From positions 186,001-250,000 of the forward strand of contig JAHEDR010000002.1 of NCBI GenBank assembly GCA_024641095.1: a stretch of DNA of 64,000 nt, written 5' to 3'. Both the position numbers and the translations under genes were made by a program. The DNA is from Rhodoluna sp. (lineage in GTDB: Bacteria; Actinomycetota; Actinomycetes; Actinomycetales; Microbacteriaceae). A model generated the notes under the pieces. That model was given only the letters and a program-made list of their open reading frames with translations. It was not told the origin of the DNA and did not search any database. Positions 42,447 to 50,757 of this stretch are shown piece by piece; the stretch's first letter is position 1; every line of letters starts with the position of its first letter.

Positions 42447-42845
42447 CTACAGAACGTGCTCTGGGTTCATCCAAAACAGATCCCAGAGGTGTCCGTCTAA
42501 GTCTTCGAATCCCCAGCTAAACATGAAGCCGTGGTCTTCCGGCTCGTTAATCTTTCTGGCGCCCATGGCGATAGCCTTCTCCGAAAGTTGGCGCACTTCA
42601 TCTGGTGACTCGCAGGCAAAGGCAAGTATTGCCTCCGTGCTGGTTGACGGTGCGATTGGCTTGTCGATAAATCCCTGAAACTTTGAGTGCTCGAGCAACA
42701 TCACATAAACGGTGTCGTTGATGATCATGCAGGTGCTGGTTTCATCGGTGAATTGAGCATTGAAAGTAAAACCCAGTTCAGTGAAGAAATCCACTGAGCG
42801 CTTTAAGTTTTCAACTGGAAGGTTTACGAAAATCGAAGAAATCAT
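42447..42845 (-). CDS. VOC-family (glyoxalase/bleomycin-resistance fold) protein
   Basis: 132 residues with two beta-alpha-beta-beta-beta units (FVNLPVENLKRSVDFFTELGF in the first, DLDGHLWDLFWMNP at the end of the second). Metal ligands would be drawn from the conserved terminal Glu/His positions; the second unit lacks an obvious one at the usual E of ExxDP. Enzyme or binding function unknown. TACACT six bases before the ATG. Divergent, 33 bases apart, from the YdeI-like gene. Confidence 0.82.
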   Translation of the reverse strand: MISSIFVNLPVENLKRSVDFFTELGFTFNAQFTDETSTCMIINDTVYVMLLEHSKFQGFIDKPIAPSTSTEAILAFACESPDEVRQLSEKAIAMGARKINEPEDHGFMFSWGFEDLDGHLWDLFWMNPEHVL

Positions 42846-42884
42846 GGCATCAGTGTATGCCAGACGTATTATTCACATATGCCA
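42845..42884. promoter_or_regulatory. Divergent leaderless promoters with three TGGCAT half-sites
   Basis: Minus-strand TACACT (42852-42857) and plus-strand TATTAT (42867-42872) each lie six bases from their start codon. The perfect repeat TGGCAT CAGTGT ATGCCA spans 42845-42862, and a third ATGCCA starts the plus-strand gene (42879-42884). Confidence 0.5.
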
Positions 42885-43310
42885 GTAACTTATAAGACCC
42901 GCGTGATTGGGGAGGGCAACCATGCGTCTCTTCTAATACCCGATGAGGTTTTGGCTGAGCTAGGTGCCAATCGTAGAGCGCCTCTCAAAATTACGATCAA
43001 TGGTTATACGTATCGAAGTACTGCAACCGGGGTTGGTGGCGAATGCAGGTTGGTCTTTCCTCAGCGAGATCGCGAACATGTCGGTGCTTCGGCCGGTGAT
43101 TTGCTCACAGTCACCCTTGAACTCGAGGTTGGGCATCGAGAGGTGGATGTTCCAGCGGATTTAAGTAGTGCGCTGGTGAAGGCCGGACTCCAAGAAGTTT
43201 TCGAAGCCCTTTCCTACTCAAAAAGAAAAGAATTCTCCAGGCAGGTTGCTGAAGCCAAAACAGACGTCACGAAAGTTAAGCGCATTCAGAAAATTATTGG
43301 TGCACTATAA
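42879..43310 (+). CDS. YdeI/OmdA-type protein with DUF1905 domain
   Basis: 143 residues. An N-terminal small beta-barrel (DUF1905, about 1-85, containing IPDEVLAELGANRRAPLKITING and RDREHVGASAGD) is joined to a C-terminal helical YdeI-type segment (ALSYSKRKEFSRQVAEAKT...KRIQKII). This two-part layout is known in actinobacteria; YdeI is linked in Salmonella to resistance to antimicrobial peptides, but function here is unproven. No Shine-Dalgarno is present, matching a leaderless start. Confidence 0.82.
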   Translation: MPVTYKTRVIGEGNHASLLIPDEVLAELGANRRAPLKITINGYTYRSTATGVGGECRLVFPQRDREHVGASAGDLLTVTLELEVGHREVDVPADLSSALVKAGLQEVFEALSYSKRKEFSRQVAEAKTDVTKVKRIQKIIGAL

Positions 43311-43313
43311 CTT

Positions 43314-43682
43314 TTACGGACGGGTGACTGCGAACCAGCGACCTTCGTTGTCTGAAAAGGCAAAAGATTCAACGCCAGCTTGACTTCCCACCTCAGTGGC
43401 CTCAATTCCAGCTAGAACAAGCTTTTGACGCGTTGCGGCCAGGTCCTCAGAGCTGAAGGCAATTGAAGGAGTCGCGAGGTCAAGCCCGTGTGGGTTGTTA
43501 GCCATCAGCGCAAGCGGTACAAGTTCAAATGCAAAGTCTTGGTTGGCAAAACCTACTTTTACAACTTCAAGTTCACCTGCAGGCTGCCGGCTCTTCTCAA
43601 CCATGCCAACTTGATTTGTCCAAAAGTCGAAACAGGCAGCTGGGTCGTTCACATATAGCACTACATAACCAAGTTTCATCAT
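43314..43682 (-). CDS. VOC-family protein
   Basis: 122 residues, two VOC units (KLGYVVLYVNDPAACFDFW at the start, SFAFSDNEGRWFAVTRP at the end). Related to uncharacterised glyoxalase-like proteins. AAAGGA precedes the first of two tandem ATG codons. A TAGCCT box some 30 bases upstream may be its -10. Metal ligands are incompletely preserved, so a non-enzymatic binding role is possible. Confidence 0.82.
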   Translation of the reverse strand: MMKLGYVVLYVNDPAACFDFWTNQVGMVEKSRQPAGELEVVKVGFANQDFAFELVPLALMANNPHGLDLATPSIAFSSEDLAATRQKLVLAGIEATEVGSQAGVESFAFSDNEGRWFAVTRP

Positions 43683-43816
43683 TTCCTTTCAAATTGATAA
43701 TTAGGCTACTCAATTCACCGGAAGTAGTGCGAGGTTTAGCTAAAATTAACACGAAGCCTGTTTATGTTAATAATTTTTAGCTTCACTAAATCCGTATCTA
43801 AGAAAGTGAAGAAAAC

Positions 43817-44017
43817 ATGAATGAGGAAAAGAAACAAAAGCAATACCAAGAAATGGCGGACTGGGTTGAAACCCGTGACGCATGGACCAGAAAGCGCTTT
43901 GACTACCAAGAACGTTGGCACGGTTGGAGATCGCCGGTTGGACTTTCAATTGGCTTCGTCCTTACCTCAGCGGGACTCCTGTTATTGAGCTGGGCCTGGA
44001 TTAATTTCCTAGGTTAG
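43817..44017 (+). CDS. Small single-pass membrane protein
   Basis: 66 residues. The first 42 are strongly charged and aromatic (several Trp, Lys, Glu), with one transmembrane segment at about 43-63. GAAG precedes the ATG and a very stable terminator follows, which supports a real, separately expressed gene. Net topology would place the long charged part in the cytoplasm. No family recognised. Confidence 0.62.
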   Translation: MNEEKKQKQYQEMADWVETRDAWTRKRFDYQERWHGWRSPVGLSIGFVLTSAGLLLLSWAWINFLG

Positions 44018-44024
44018 GAATTAG

Positions 44025-44060
44025 AAAAGACCCCTGATGAGAATCGGGGGTCTTTTTATT
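44025..44060 (+). terminator. Terminator of the 66-residue membrane protein gene
   Basis: A 14-bp stem AAAAGACCCCTGAT / ATCGGGGGTCTTTT (one T-G pair) with a GAGA loop and a trailing T run. Symmetric enough to work in both directions. Confidence 0.92.
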
Positions 44061-44132
44061 TGGCGGAGAATAGGTGGAACGCACTAACCCCGCACAGACC
44101 AGCACTGGTGTGGAAGTGTGTTTGGCGATTCG

Positions 44133-44158
44133 CTTTCTACGCCATCTTTCTACGCCAA
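44133..44158. repeat. Tandem 13-base direct repeat
   Basis: CTTTCTACGCCAT is followed directly by CTTTCTACGCCAA. It lies in the 115-base gap between the terminator and the DUF2306-like gene; TGGCG just before can pair with either CGCCA. Confidence 0.5.
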
Positions 44159-44175
44159 GTCACCTATCGTTGCAT

Positions 44176-44841
44176 TTACTTTAGGAACAATCTGACTTTT
44201 TGGGTTGCCTTGACTTTCCTTGTCCAGATGATAATCAGAGGTGTGATTATGACGGTTGGGGCTAGCCAAACAACCACCTTGAAAGGGCTGTTCGGGTCGA
44301 GCCTTGGAACAACTTGTTGAACCAGCACTGCCGTGACTGTTGCGATTGTTCCGCCAAGCATGTGGGAGAGGTGATTGGCGATCCTAGTTCCGAAGTCTTC
44401 GGTCTTTCCCCATCCTCGCAAATCCTGAACTGAGAACTGAAGCCCAATAGAACCAAACGCTACGAGAACCCAACCCATAGGTGTTCCTGTAGATACTTGA
44501 ATAAATCCGCTAACAACCATTGCTATACCTACAAAAAGCATCGCCCACTCGACGTAGGGCTTGCGATTCATGATGTATCTGGATTTGCGTCCGAAACGCC
44601 AGCCCGCGTAAGCCATGTATGAAGAAAATAGGGCAACAAAGAACAACATCAGATTCGGCCGAAGAATCGAGACTGGTATAGCTGTCGCTGCAACAGTCAT
44701 CATGGACCAAAAGTAGGTCTTGCCCGCAAGGTTATGTTTCTTGGCGCCTTTGCGAAATGAAATGGCGAAGACTGCCGCAAGTAGGGCAAGTGAGCCTGCG
44801 GCCACGTGAAGAATCAGAAGAAATCTGGTCAGCGTTTCCAT
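44176..44841 (-). CDS. DUF2306-like integral membrane protein
   Basis: 221 residues, about six to seven transmembrane helices. The N-terminal pattern (HVAAGSLALLAA, then KGAKKHNLAGKTYFWSM) is typical of DUF2306-type membrane proteins, in which conserved His residues in or near helices may bind heme or metal. A further His sits in NHLSHMLGG. Function unknown. TAATCT six bases before the ATG. Confidence 0.75.
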   Translation of the reverse strand: METLTRFLLILHVAAGSLALLAAVFAISFRKGAKKHNLAGKTYFWSMMTVAATAIPVSILRPNLMLFFVALFSSYMAYAGWRFGRKSRYIMNRKPYVEWAMLFVGIAMVVSGFIQVSTGTPMGWVLVAFGSIGLQFSVQDLRGWGKTEDFGTRIANHLSHMLGGTIATVTAVLVQQVVPRLDPNSPFKVVVWLAPTVIITPLIIIWTRKVKATQKVRLFLK

Positions 44842-44853
44842 GGCTTTAGATTA
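44842..44853 (-). promoter_or_regulatory. -10 box of the DUF2306-like gene (leaderless)
   Basis: TAATCT on the minus strand at 44848-44853, six bases before the ATG at 44841. Confidence 0.55.
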
Positions 44854-44881
44854 GGACGTTTGACCTAGTTGGCCAATAACA

Positions 44882-44916
44882 AAGCCCCAACCAGTTTCAC
44901 TGCACCTGGCGGGGCT
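44882..44916 (-). terminator. Hairpin downstream of tRNA-Ser
   Basis: AAGCCCC and GGGGCTT pair around an inner CCAG/CTGG stem; on the minus strand it is followed by TTTGTTATT. It ends the SRP RNA/tRNA-Ser transcript. Confidence 0.65.
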
Positions 44917-44980
44917 TCGGCCACCGTGCCGCTGAAATTCCGATAACTTCGAAATTTCAACGAGTCACGCTTGGGCCTCG

Positions 44981-45065
44981 CGGAGAATATGGGATTCGAA
45001 CCCATGAGGGCTTGCACCCAACCAACTTTCCAAGCTGGCGCCATAGGCCACTAGGCGAATTCTCC
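44981..45065 (-). tRNA. tRNA-Ser (GGA)
   Basis: 85-base type II tRNA read on the minus strand: acceptor GGAGAAT/ATTCTCC, anticodon stem CCAGC/GTTGG with loop TTGGAAA (anticodon GGA), a long variable arm (GTGCAAGCCC region), and T-arm with GGTTCGAATCC. CCA is not encoded. Confidence 0.94.
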
Positions 45066-45094
45066 TTATCGGCGGCCATGATGCTTGCCGATAA
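45066..45094 (-). other. Spacer hairpin between SRP RNA and tRNA-Ser
   Basis: TTATCGGC (45066-45073) and GCCGATAA (45087-45094) form a perfect 8-bp stem with a 13-base loop in the spacer between the two RNA genes; a likely processing site of a joint transcript. Confidence 0.5.
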
Positions 45095-45185
45095 AAGACC
45101 CCCCGCACACCCATCAGAGCCCAGTTACCCTTGCTATCTTTCGATCCTGGGGGAGTTAGCCGAGGTGACGCCGCACGGGGAGTCC
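45093..45185 (-). ncRNA. ffs: Signal recognition particle RNA (4.5S-type)
   Basis: Minus-strand RNA of about 93 bases. It holds the conserved domain IV: CCAGGATCGAAAGATAGCAAGGGTAA in two parts, a stem capped by a GAAA tetraloop next to the AGCA/AGGG internal loop that binds Ffh. The 5' end GGACTCCCCG pairs with the 3' end CGGGGGGTCT, after which comes TTTT. The location next to tRNA-Ser and dnaX is usual for actinobacteria. The SRP RNA guides membrane-protein ribosomes to the translocon. Confidence 0.88.
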
Positions 45186-45191
45186 ATGGCA

Positions 45192-45219
45192 AGTTTACCC
45201 GCCTTCCGCTGGGTGTGAA
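45192..45219 (-). promoter_or_regulatory. SRP RNA promoter
   Basis: Minus strand TTCACA (45214-45219), 16-base spacer, TAAACT (45192-45197), six bases before the predicted first base at 45185. Confidence 0.7.
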
Positions 45220-45246
45220 CCGGCCTAAATCGTCTCACCGAAACCG

Positions 45247-45258
45247 TAGGCTATAGGG
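45247..45258 (+). promoter_or_regulatory. -10 box of dnaX (leaderless)
   Basis: TAGGCT at 45247-45252, six bases before the GTG start at 45259. Confidence 0.6.
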
Positions 45259-47100
45259 GTGTCTACCGCTCTGTATCGTCGTTATCGCCCTGAAACCTTC
45301 ACCGAACTAATCGGCCAGGCTCAGGTGACCGCGCCACTTATGACGGCCCTGCGCACAGACCGGGTAAACCATGCCTACCTTTTCTCTGGCCCTCGCGGTT
45401 GCGGTAAAACTACCTCGGCCCGCATCTTGGCCCGCTGCCTAAACTGCGCCGAAGGACCAACCGATACCCCTTGCGGCAAGTGCCCAAGTTGCGTTGAGCT
45501 ATCGCGCGACGGTTCTGGCTCACTAGACGTTGTTGAAATTGACGCTGCCTCGCACAACGGTGTTGACGATGCCCGCGATCTTCGCGAACGCGCAATCTTT
45601 GCTCCGGCTCGCGACCGCTACAAGATCTTCATCCTCGACGAGGCCCACATGGTTACTCCTCAGGGTTTCAACGCTCTACTAAAGATTGTTGAAGAGCCAC
45701 CAGCCCACGTGAAGTTTATTTTTGCAACAACAGAACCAGATAAAGTGATCGGCACAATTCGTTCACGCACTCACCACTACCCATTCCGTTTGGTGCCACC
45801 GGCACAAATGCTTGAGTACCTAGAGCAACTTTGCGTCAGTGAAAAAGTTGATGTTGCACCAGGTGTGCTTTCACTTGTGGTTCGCTCTGGTGGCGGCTCT
45901 GTTCGTGATTCACTTTCACTTCTTGATCAACTGATTGCCGGCAGCGAAGGTGGCAAGGTTGAATACGATCGCGCTGCAGCATTGCTTGGCTTTACTCATG
46001 CCGCGCTACTTGATGAAGTTGTTGATGCATTTAGCACCAAGAACTCGGCACAAGTTTTTGCCAGCGTAGACAAAGTGATTCAAACCGGTCAGGACCCGCG
46101 CCGTTTTGTAGAAGACCTGCTTGAGCACCTTCGCGATTTGATTGTGATTCTTTCTGTTGGCGAAGAAGCTAAGAATGTGCTTCGCGGAATTCCGGCCGAA
46201 GAGCTAGAGAAGATGAAGACTCAAGCACTGAGCTTTGGTCTTGCCGAACTTACTCACGCTGCAGAAACCGTGAACACCGCACTAACCGAGATGTCTGGAG
46301 CAACCTCACCAAAGCTTCACCTTGAGTTGATGTGCGCCAAGGTGCTTGTGCCATCTAGCGATCAGACCGAGGTTGGGTCGCTTGCTCGCATTGAGCGCCT
46401 AGAACGCCGCATTGGTATGGCTGGCAGCTCAATAAATGAGGTGCCTGCTCCGGCTCCGGCAGCAAGACAGGCAACTTCGCAAGTAGCCGCTCCTGCAGCA
46501 CCAGAAGCACCTAAGGCTGCGCCGGTAGCCGAAAAGGTTTCCGAAGTTTCAGCACCTGCCGGAATTGGCGGCATCACACTGACCCAGTTCAAAGATTCAT
46601 GGCCAAACATTCTGAGCATCGTAAATAAGAAGTCAAAGGCTGCCTGGATGGTTGCGTTTGCTTTGACCGTGGTTGATTTCACCGGCGATGTTTTGACTTT
46701 AAAGTTCTTAAGCCAAAAGGATCTTGATTCATTCAAGAACGCCGGAGATGCATCAGAAGTTTTGCGCACAGCAATTATGGATGTGCTTGGTGTGCAGGTT
46801 AAGTTCAAGGCCAACATTGATGCCAAAGAAGAAGTTACAGCCGCACCGGCTGCTGCACCCGTAGTTGAAAAACCTGCAGCATCAAAACCAAAGGTTGAAA
46901 AAGTTGAGACAACTCCAATTGCAGTGGTCGAAGACGCACCGGAGGCTTCTGAAGAAGTTGCTGCCGAGCCAGCAGCAGAGGCACCGGCTGAATCTAAATC
47001 TCGCAACTCAAAGATGGTTGACGAAGATGCCCGCTACGGAGAATCATTGCTTCGCGAAATGCTTGGAGCCGAACCAATGACCGATAAGAACGGTAAGTAA
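45259..47100 (+). CDS. dnaX: DNA polymerase III subunit gamma/tau
   Basis: 613 residues, GTG start. AAA+ clamp-loader ATPase: Walker A GPRGCGKT (44-51), zinc-binding cysteines at about 63, 72, 75 and 78, DEAHM Walker B, sensor motifs in the lid. After about residue 370 comes an Ala/Pro/Glu-rich linker, a folded domain (about 435-530) and another low-complexity tail. It loads the sliding clamp at the fork. Its stop overlaps the recR ATG by one base, the classic dnaX-recR pair, here without an intervening ebfC/ybaB gene. Confidence 0.95.
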   Translation: MSTALYRRYRPETFTELIGQAQVTAPLMTALRTDRVNHAYLFSGPRGCGKTTSARILARCLNCAEGPTDTPCGKCPSCVELSRDGSGSLDVVEIDAASHNGVDDARDLRERAIFAPARDRYKIFILDEAHMVTPQGFNALLKIVEEPPAHVKFIFATTEPDKVIGTIRSRTHHYPFRLVPPAQMLEYLEQLCVSEKVDVAPGVLSLVVRSGGGSVRDSLSLLDQLIAGSEGGKVEYDRAAALLGFTHAALLDEVVDAFSTKNSAQVFASVDKVIQTGQDPRRFVEDLLEHLRDLIVILSVGEEAKNVLRGIPAEELEKMKTQALSFGLAELTHAAETVNTALTEMSGATSPKLHLELMCAKVLVPSSDQTEVGSLARIERLERRIGMAGSSINEVPAPAPAARQATSQVAAPAAPEAPKAAPVAEKVSEVSAPAGIGGITLTQFKDSWPNILSIVNKKSKAAWMVAFALTVVDFTGDVLTLKFLSQKDLDSFKNAGDASEVLRTAIMDVLGVQVKFKANIDAKEEVTAAPAAAPVVEKPAASKPKVEKVETTPIAVVEDAPEASEEVAAEPAAEAPAESKSRNSKMVDEDARYGESLLREMLGAEPMTDKNGK

Positions 47101-47696
47101 TGTACGAAGGCGTTGTTCAAGAACTGATCGACGAGCTTGGTCGCTTGCCTGGTGTGGGCCCAAAGTCTGCTCAGCGAATTGCGTTTTATCTTTTACAAAC
47201 CGACGACGACCAGGCGCAGAAGCTTGCCCAGGTTTTGATGGAAGTTAAAGAGCGCGTGCGCTTCTGTGAAGTTTGCGGAAACGTGACCGAAGAGACTCAG
47301 TGCAACATTTGCCGCGATGCAAGACGCAACCGCACAGCCATTTGCGTGGTTGAAGAATCTAAAGATGTTCAGGCAATTGAACGCACCCGTGAATTCCGTG
47401 GTTTGTATCACGTGCTGGGTGGCGCAATCAGCCCAATCGAGGGCATTGGCCCAGACCAGCTTCGCATCAAAGAGCTGATGGCAAGACTTGGCAACACAGA
47501 GATCCAAGAGGTCATCATTGCCACCGACCCAAACCTTGAGGGAGAGGCCACGGCCACTTACCTAACCCGCATGCTTAACCCTCTGGGTATCAAGATCTCA
47601 AGGCTTGCCTCTGGCCTGCCGGTTGGTGGAGACCTTGAATACGCCGACGAAGTGACTCTCGGCAGGGCATTTGAGGGCAGGCGCACAGTCAACTAA
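47100..47696 (+). CDS. recR: Recombination protein RecR
   Basis: 198 residues, full length: helix-hairpin-helix [17 protein letters not shown], zinc finger with CEVCGN...CNICRD, Toprim domain starting at [16 protein letters not shown], and the Walker-like C-terminal [19 protein letters not shown]. Works with RecF/RecO to load RecA at gaps. Translation is coupled to dnaX through TAATG. Confidence 0.96.
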   Translation: MYEGVVQELIDELGRLPGVGPKSAQRIAFYLLQTDDDQAQKLAQVLMEVKERVRFCEVCGNVTEETQCNICRDARRNRTAICVVEESKDVQAIERTREFRGLYHVLGGAISPIEGIGPDQLRIKELMARLGNTEIQEVIIATDPNLEGEATATYLTRMLNPLGIKISRLASGLPVGGDLEYADEVTLGRAFEGRRTVN

Positions 47697-47754
47697 ACTA
47701 GGGACTTCACGCGGTATTTCCCGCAAAATCCCCCTGATTCAAGGAGATACGGTC

Positions 47755-49035
47755 TTGGCTCTGATTGTGCAAAAGTTTGGCGGTTCGTCTGTAGGAGATG
47801 CCGACAAGATTAAGCACGTTGCCAAGCGCGTAATTGAAACCCAAAAGGCGGGCAACCAGGTTGTGGTTGTTGTTTCAGCAATGGGTGACACCACCGACGA
47901 ACTTCTTGACCTGGCAAACTCTGTTGCCGATGACCCTTACAAGTCACCGCGCGAGCTAGACATGCTGCTTACCTCTGGTGAGCGCATCTCAATGTCGCTC
48001 TTGGCAATTGCAATTAACGCACTTGGTGCCATGTCACAATCTTTCACCGGATCACAGGCCGGAATCGTAACCGACAGCGTTCACGGTAACGCTCGTATCG
48101 CCGAGGTAACCCCAGAGCGCATTCGTGAATCGGTTGATGCGGGAAACATTGCTATCGTTGCCGGCTTCCAGGGCTTCAACCGCGAGACCAAAGACATCAC
48201 CACACTTGGTCGAGGTGGATCAGACACCACAGCAGTTGCACTTGCTGCTGGTCTAAAGGCAGACCTTTGCGAGATCTACTCAGACGTAGACGGTGTTTAC
48301 ACCTCAGACCCTCGCGTAATTAAGGGCGCCAAGAAGCTAGACGCAATTGATGTTGAATCAATGCTTGAGCTGGCCGCAGCCGGTGCCAAGATTTTGCATA
48401 TTCGTGCGGTTGAGTTTGCACGTCGTCACAACGTGGACCTTCGCGTTCGTTCAACTTTTAGTACAGACCCGGGAACAATCGTTTATTCAGGAAAAGCAGG
48501 AGCAGGCATGGAAGAGTCAGTCGTATCGGGCGTTGCAATCGACAAGGGCCAGACCAAAGTTATGGTGATTGGTATTCCTGACGTTCCTGGCAAGGCAGCC
48601 GAGCTGTTCACGCTGGTAGCTGATGCCGGCGCCAACATTGACATGATTGTGCAGAACACCCCAACCGGTTCAGACGTTACCGACCGCGTGAGCGACATTG
48701 GTTTCACCTGCCCTAAGTCAGAGACCAAGAAGGTTGCCGCAGCTCTTGAGGCAGCAAAGGCAAGCATTGGTTTCCGCGTAGTTGAGATTGACGAAGAAAT
48801 CGGAAAGCTTTCAGTCGTTGGTGCCGGTATGCGCACACACTCTGGTGTTTCGGCAACCATGTTCCGTGCATTGGCTGAAGCGGGCATCAACATTGAGATG
48901 ATTTCAACTTCTGAAATTCGTATCTCGGTAATTACCAGCGACGACCAGGTAGATGCAGCGGCTCGCGCGGTACACACAGCTTTTGGACTAGACAGCGACA
49001 TTGAAGCTGTTGTTTACGCAGGAACAGGACGATAA
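47755..49035 (+). CDS. lysC: Aspartokinase (alpha subunit)
   Basis: 426 residues from the TTG preceded by AAGGAG; the open frame upstream is shorter of homology. Kinase domain signature [12 protein letters not shown] at the N-terminus, then two ACT domains after about residue 255. It phosphorylates aspartate as first step to lysine, threonine, methionine and diaminopimelate, and is feedback-controlled through the ACT domains. As in Corynebacterium, an internal start for the beta subunit is present at 48508. Followed two bases after the stop by asd. Confidence 0.96.
   Translation: MALIVQKFGGSSVGDADKIKHVAKRVIETQKAGNQVVVVVSAMGDTTDELLDLANSVADDPYKSPRELDMLLTSGERISMSLLAIAINALGAMSQSFTGSQAGIVTDSVHGNARIAEVTPERIRESVDAGNIAIVAGFQGFNRETKDITTLGRGGSDTTAVALAAGLKADLCEIYSDVDGVYTSDPRVIKGAKKLDAIDVESMLELAAAGAKILHIRAVEFARRHNVDLRVRSTFSTDPGTIVYSGKAGAGMEESVVSGVAIDKGQTKVMVIGIPDVPGKAAELFTLVADAGANIDMIVQNTPTGSDVTDRVSDIGFTCPKSETKKVAAALEAAKASIGFRVVEIDEEIGKLSVVGAGMRTHSGVSATMFRALAEAGINIEMISTSEIRISVITSDDQVDAAARAVHTAFGLDSDIEAVVYAGTGR
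48508..49035 (+). CDS. lysC: Aspartokinase beta subunit (internal in-frame start)
   Basis: The internal ATG opens [15 protein letters not shown] and has AGGAGCAGG just upstream. It yields 175 residues containing only the two ACT regulatory domains. The same arrangement is established in Corynebacterium glutamicum and Bacillus subtilis, where alpha and beta subunits form an alpha2beta2 complex. Expression of the short form here is inferred. Confidence 0.7.
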   Translation: MEESVVSGVAIDKGQTKVMVIGIPDVPGKAAELFTLVADAGANIDMIVQNTPTGSDVTDRVSDIGFTCPKSETKKVAAALEAAKASIGFRVVEIDEEIGKLSVVGAGMRTHSGVSATMFRALAEAGINIEMISTSEIRISVITSDDQVDAAARAVHTAFGLDSDIEAVVYAGTGR

Positions 49036-49037
49036 AA

Positions 49038-50102
49038 ATGGCAAAGCCAAATCTAGCTCTAGTAGGTGCAACCGGTGCCGTGGGTACCGTAATGATCGGC
49101 ATCATCAACAGCCGACCAAACATCTGGGGCGAGATTCGCCTAATTGCATCGGCTCGTTCAGCAGGTAAGAAGATCACCGTTCACGGTGAAGAGCTAACCG
49201 TTGTTGCACTTGCACCTGAGGCATTTGATGGCATTGATATTGCAATGTTTGACGTGCCCGATGAAGTCTCAGAAGTTTGGGCTCCAATCGCTGCCGAGCG
49301 CGGTGCAGTTGCCATCGACAACTCTGGCGCATTCCGTATGGACGCAGATGTTCCTCTAGTTGTTCCTGAGGTAAACCCTGCGCAGGCAAAGAACCGCCCA
49401 CGCGGAATCATCTCAAACCCAAACTGCACCACCTTGACCATGATGGCTGCAATGGGTGCGCTGCACGACAAGTGGCAGCTTGAAGAACTTGTTGTTTCTA
49501 GCTACCAGGCGGTATCGGGTGCGGGCGCTGCCGGCATTGACGAGCTTGCTTCAGAGCTTGCGGTAGTTGGTAAAGATGCCTCTCTGGGTACCAACACCGA
49601 CGACGTTCGCGGCGCACTTGCTGCAGCAGGAAACGACCTAAGCGATTCACCTTGGCGCCACCCGATTGCGTTGAATGTGATTCCTTTTGCGGGTTCACTA
49701 AAGGCCGGCGGCCACAGCTCAGAAGAGATGAAGGTTCGTGACGAGTCTCGCAAGATTCTTGGCATCAGCGATCTAAAGGTTGCTGCTAGCTGTGTGCGCG
49801 TTCCGGTTCAGGTTTCACACTCACTTACCGTGCACGCCAAGTTTGCTAACCCGCTAACCCCAGATGAGGTTCGCGATGTACTGAGCAAGCAGCCAACCAT
49901 TCGAGTGGTAGACGAGCCAGAAAAGCACCTTTACCCAACCCCAGCAATGGTGGTTGGCCAAGACCCAACTTTTGTTGGCCGAATTCGTCAGTCGCTGGAC
50001 TTCCCAAACTCAATCGAGCTATTCGTGGTTGGTGACAACCTTCGCAAGGGTGCCGCTTTGAACACCTACGAAATTGCCGAGCTGGTTGCCAAGGAGTTTT
50101 AA
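49038..50102 (+). CDS. asd: Aspartate-semialdehyde dehydrogenase
   Basis: 354 residues. N-terminal NADP motif [10 protein letters not shown], the catalytic cysteine in [11 protein letters not shown], and the substrate/dimer region with HSLTVH. Reduces aspartyl phosphate to the semialdehyde, the second step after LysC. AGGA upstream; two bases after lysC, so one operon. A hairpin follows at 50137. Confidence 0.96.
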   Translation: MAKPNLALVGATGAVGTVMIGIINSRPNIWGEIRLIASARSAGKKITVHGEELTVVALAPEAFDGIDIAMFDVPDEVSEVWAPIAAERGAVAIDNSGAFRMDADVPLVVPEVNPAQAKNRPRGIISNPNCTTLTMMAAMGALHDKWQLEELVVSSYQAVSGAGAAGIDELASELAVVGKDASLGTNTDDVRGALAAAGNDLSDSPWRHPIALNVIPFAGSLKAGGHSSEEMKVRDESRKILGISDLKVAASCVRVPVQVSHSLTVHAKFANPLTPDEVRDVLSKQPTIRVVDEPEKHLYPTPAMVVGQDPTFVGRIRQSLDFPNSIELFVVGDNLRKGAALNTYEIAELVAKEF

Positions 50103-50136
50103 GCAACTGCTGTTCAAAACCATTTAACAAAAACGT

Positions 50137-50166
50137 AACCCACCGGACGCGAGTCTTGGTGGGTTT
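50137..50166 (+). terminator. Terminator after lysC-asd
   Basis: AACCCACC pairs with GGTGGGTT across a 13-base loop, followed by T3. Confidence 0.65.
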
Positions 50167-50181
50167 CGTGTTTCTGCAAGA

Positions 50182-50193
50182 TACTCTTTACTT
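50182..50193 (+). promoter_or_regulatory. -10 box of the lipoprotein gene (leaderless)
   Basis: TACTCT at 50182-50187, six bases before the ATG at 50194; the same AGATACTCTT string occurs before 7307. Confidence 0.6.
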
Positions 50194-50757
50194 ATGTCTA
50201 GACTTCTTGCTGCAACATTGAGCTTGGGTCTTGCTCTCACACTTGGGGCGTGTGCATCGGGTCCAGTTGACGGCAACACCAATGGCTCATCTCGACCAAC
50301 TCCAACACCGGATCAGGCTCTTGTTCCTGCCGCGCCTACCGACGCACTGGTTGATGTAGATGCCGCCCTTTACGACGATGGCTTTGGCTGGTTCAGCTTT
50401 AAGGTTGGCGATGGCCCAACCTGGTGCACCATTACTCCAGAAACAGATCGCGTGCTTTGCGAGCAAAACGAAGCCGCCGCTCAATACCTACCGGTTCCAC
50501 CGGCAGAGGGCTGCGAAGGTAGCTACGGTTACCAGGTTCAGCTTTGGGCTAATAAGCCAGAGGTTGGCGAGATTGCAGAATTCCCTTGCGCATCAGGTCA
50601 GTTCCAGGACCCATCGGTTGCCCAGATTCTGCCTAGCGGAAGCAAAATCACCGTTGGCTCAATCAGCTGCTTTGTTGAAAATGTAACCGCACGCTGCGAA
50701 AACCTAAACGGCCAGTGGATTGCACTTGGTCCTGCGGTTTGGTCATTAAACGGCTAA
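50194..50757 (+). CDS. Hypothetical exported lipoprotein
   Basis: 187 residues. Lipoprotein signal peptide with LGAC (anchoring Cys at residue 20), a Thr/Pro linker (about 30-50), then a folded domain with six cysteines, probably in disulfides (TWCTITPETDRVLCEQ, EGCEG, FPCASG, SCFVENVTARCENL). No family recognised; several actinobacteria have small cysteine-containing lipoproteins of this kind. The last 12 bases overlap the end of the convergent metallophosphoesterase gene. Confidence 0.8.
   Translation: MSRLLAATLSLGLALTLGACASGPVDGNTNGSSRPTPTPDQALVPAAPTDALVDVDAALYDDGFGWFSFKVGDGPTWCTITPETDRVLCEQNEAAAQYLPVPPAEGCEGSYGYQVQLWANKPEVGEIAEFPCASGQFQDPSVAQILPSGSKITVGSISCFVENVTARCENLNGQWIALGPAVWSLNG

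Noticed and set aside
40646-44841. The small-gene cluster as a mobile element or defence island
   Set aside because: No integrase, transposase, direct repeats at the borders, restriction enzyme or toxin-antitoxin pair; base composition looks like the surroundings.
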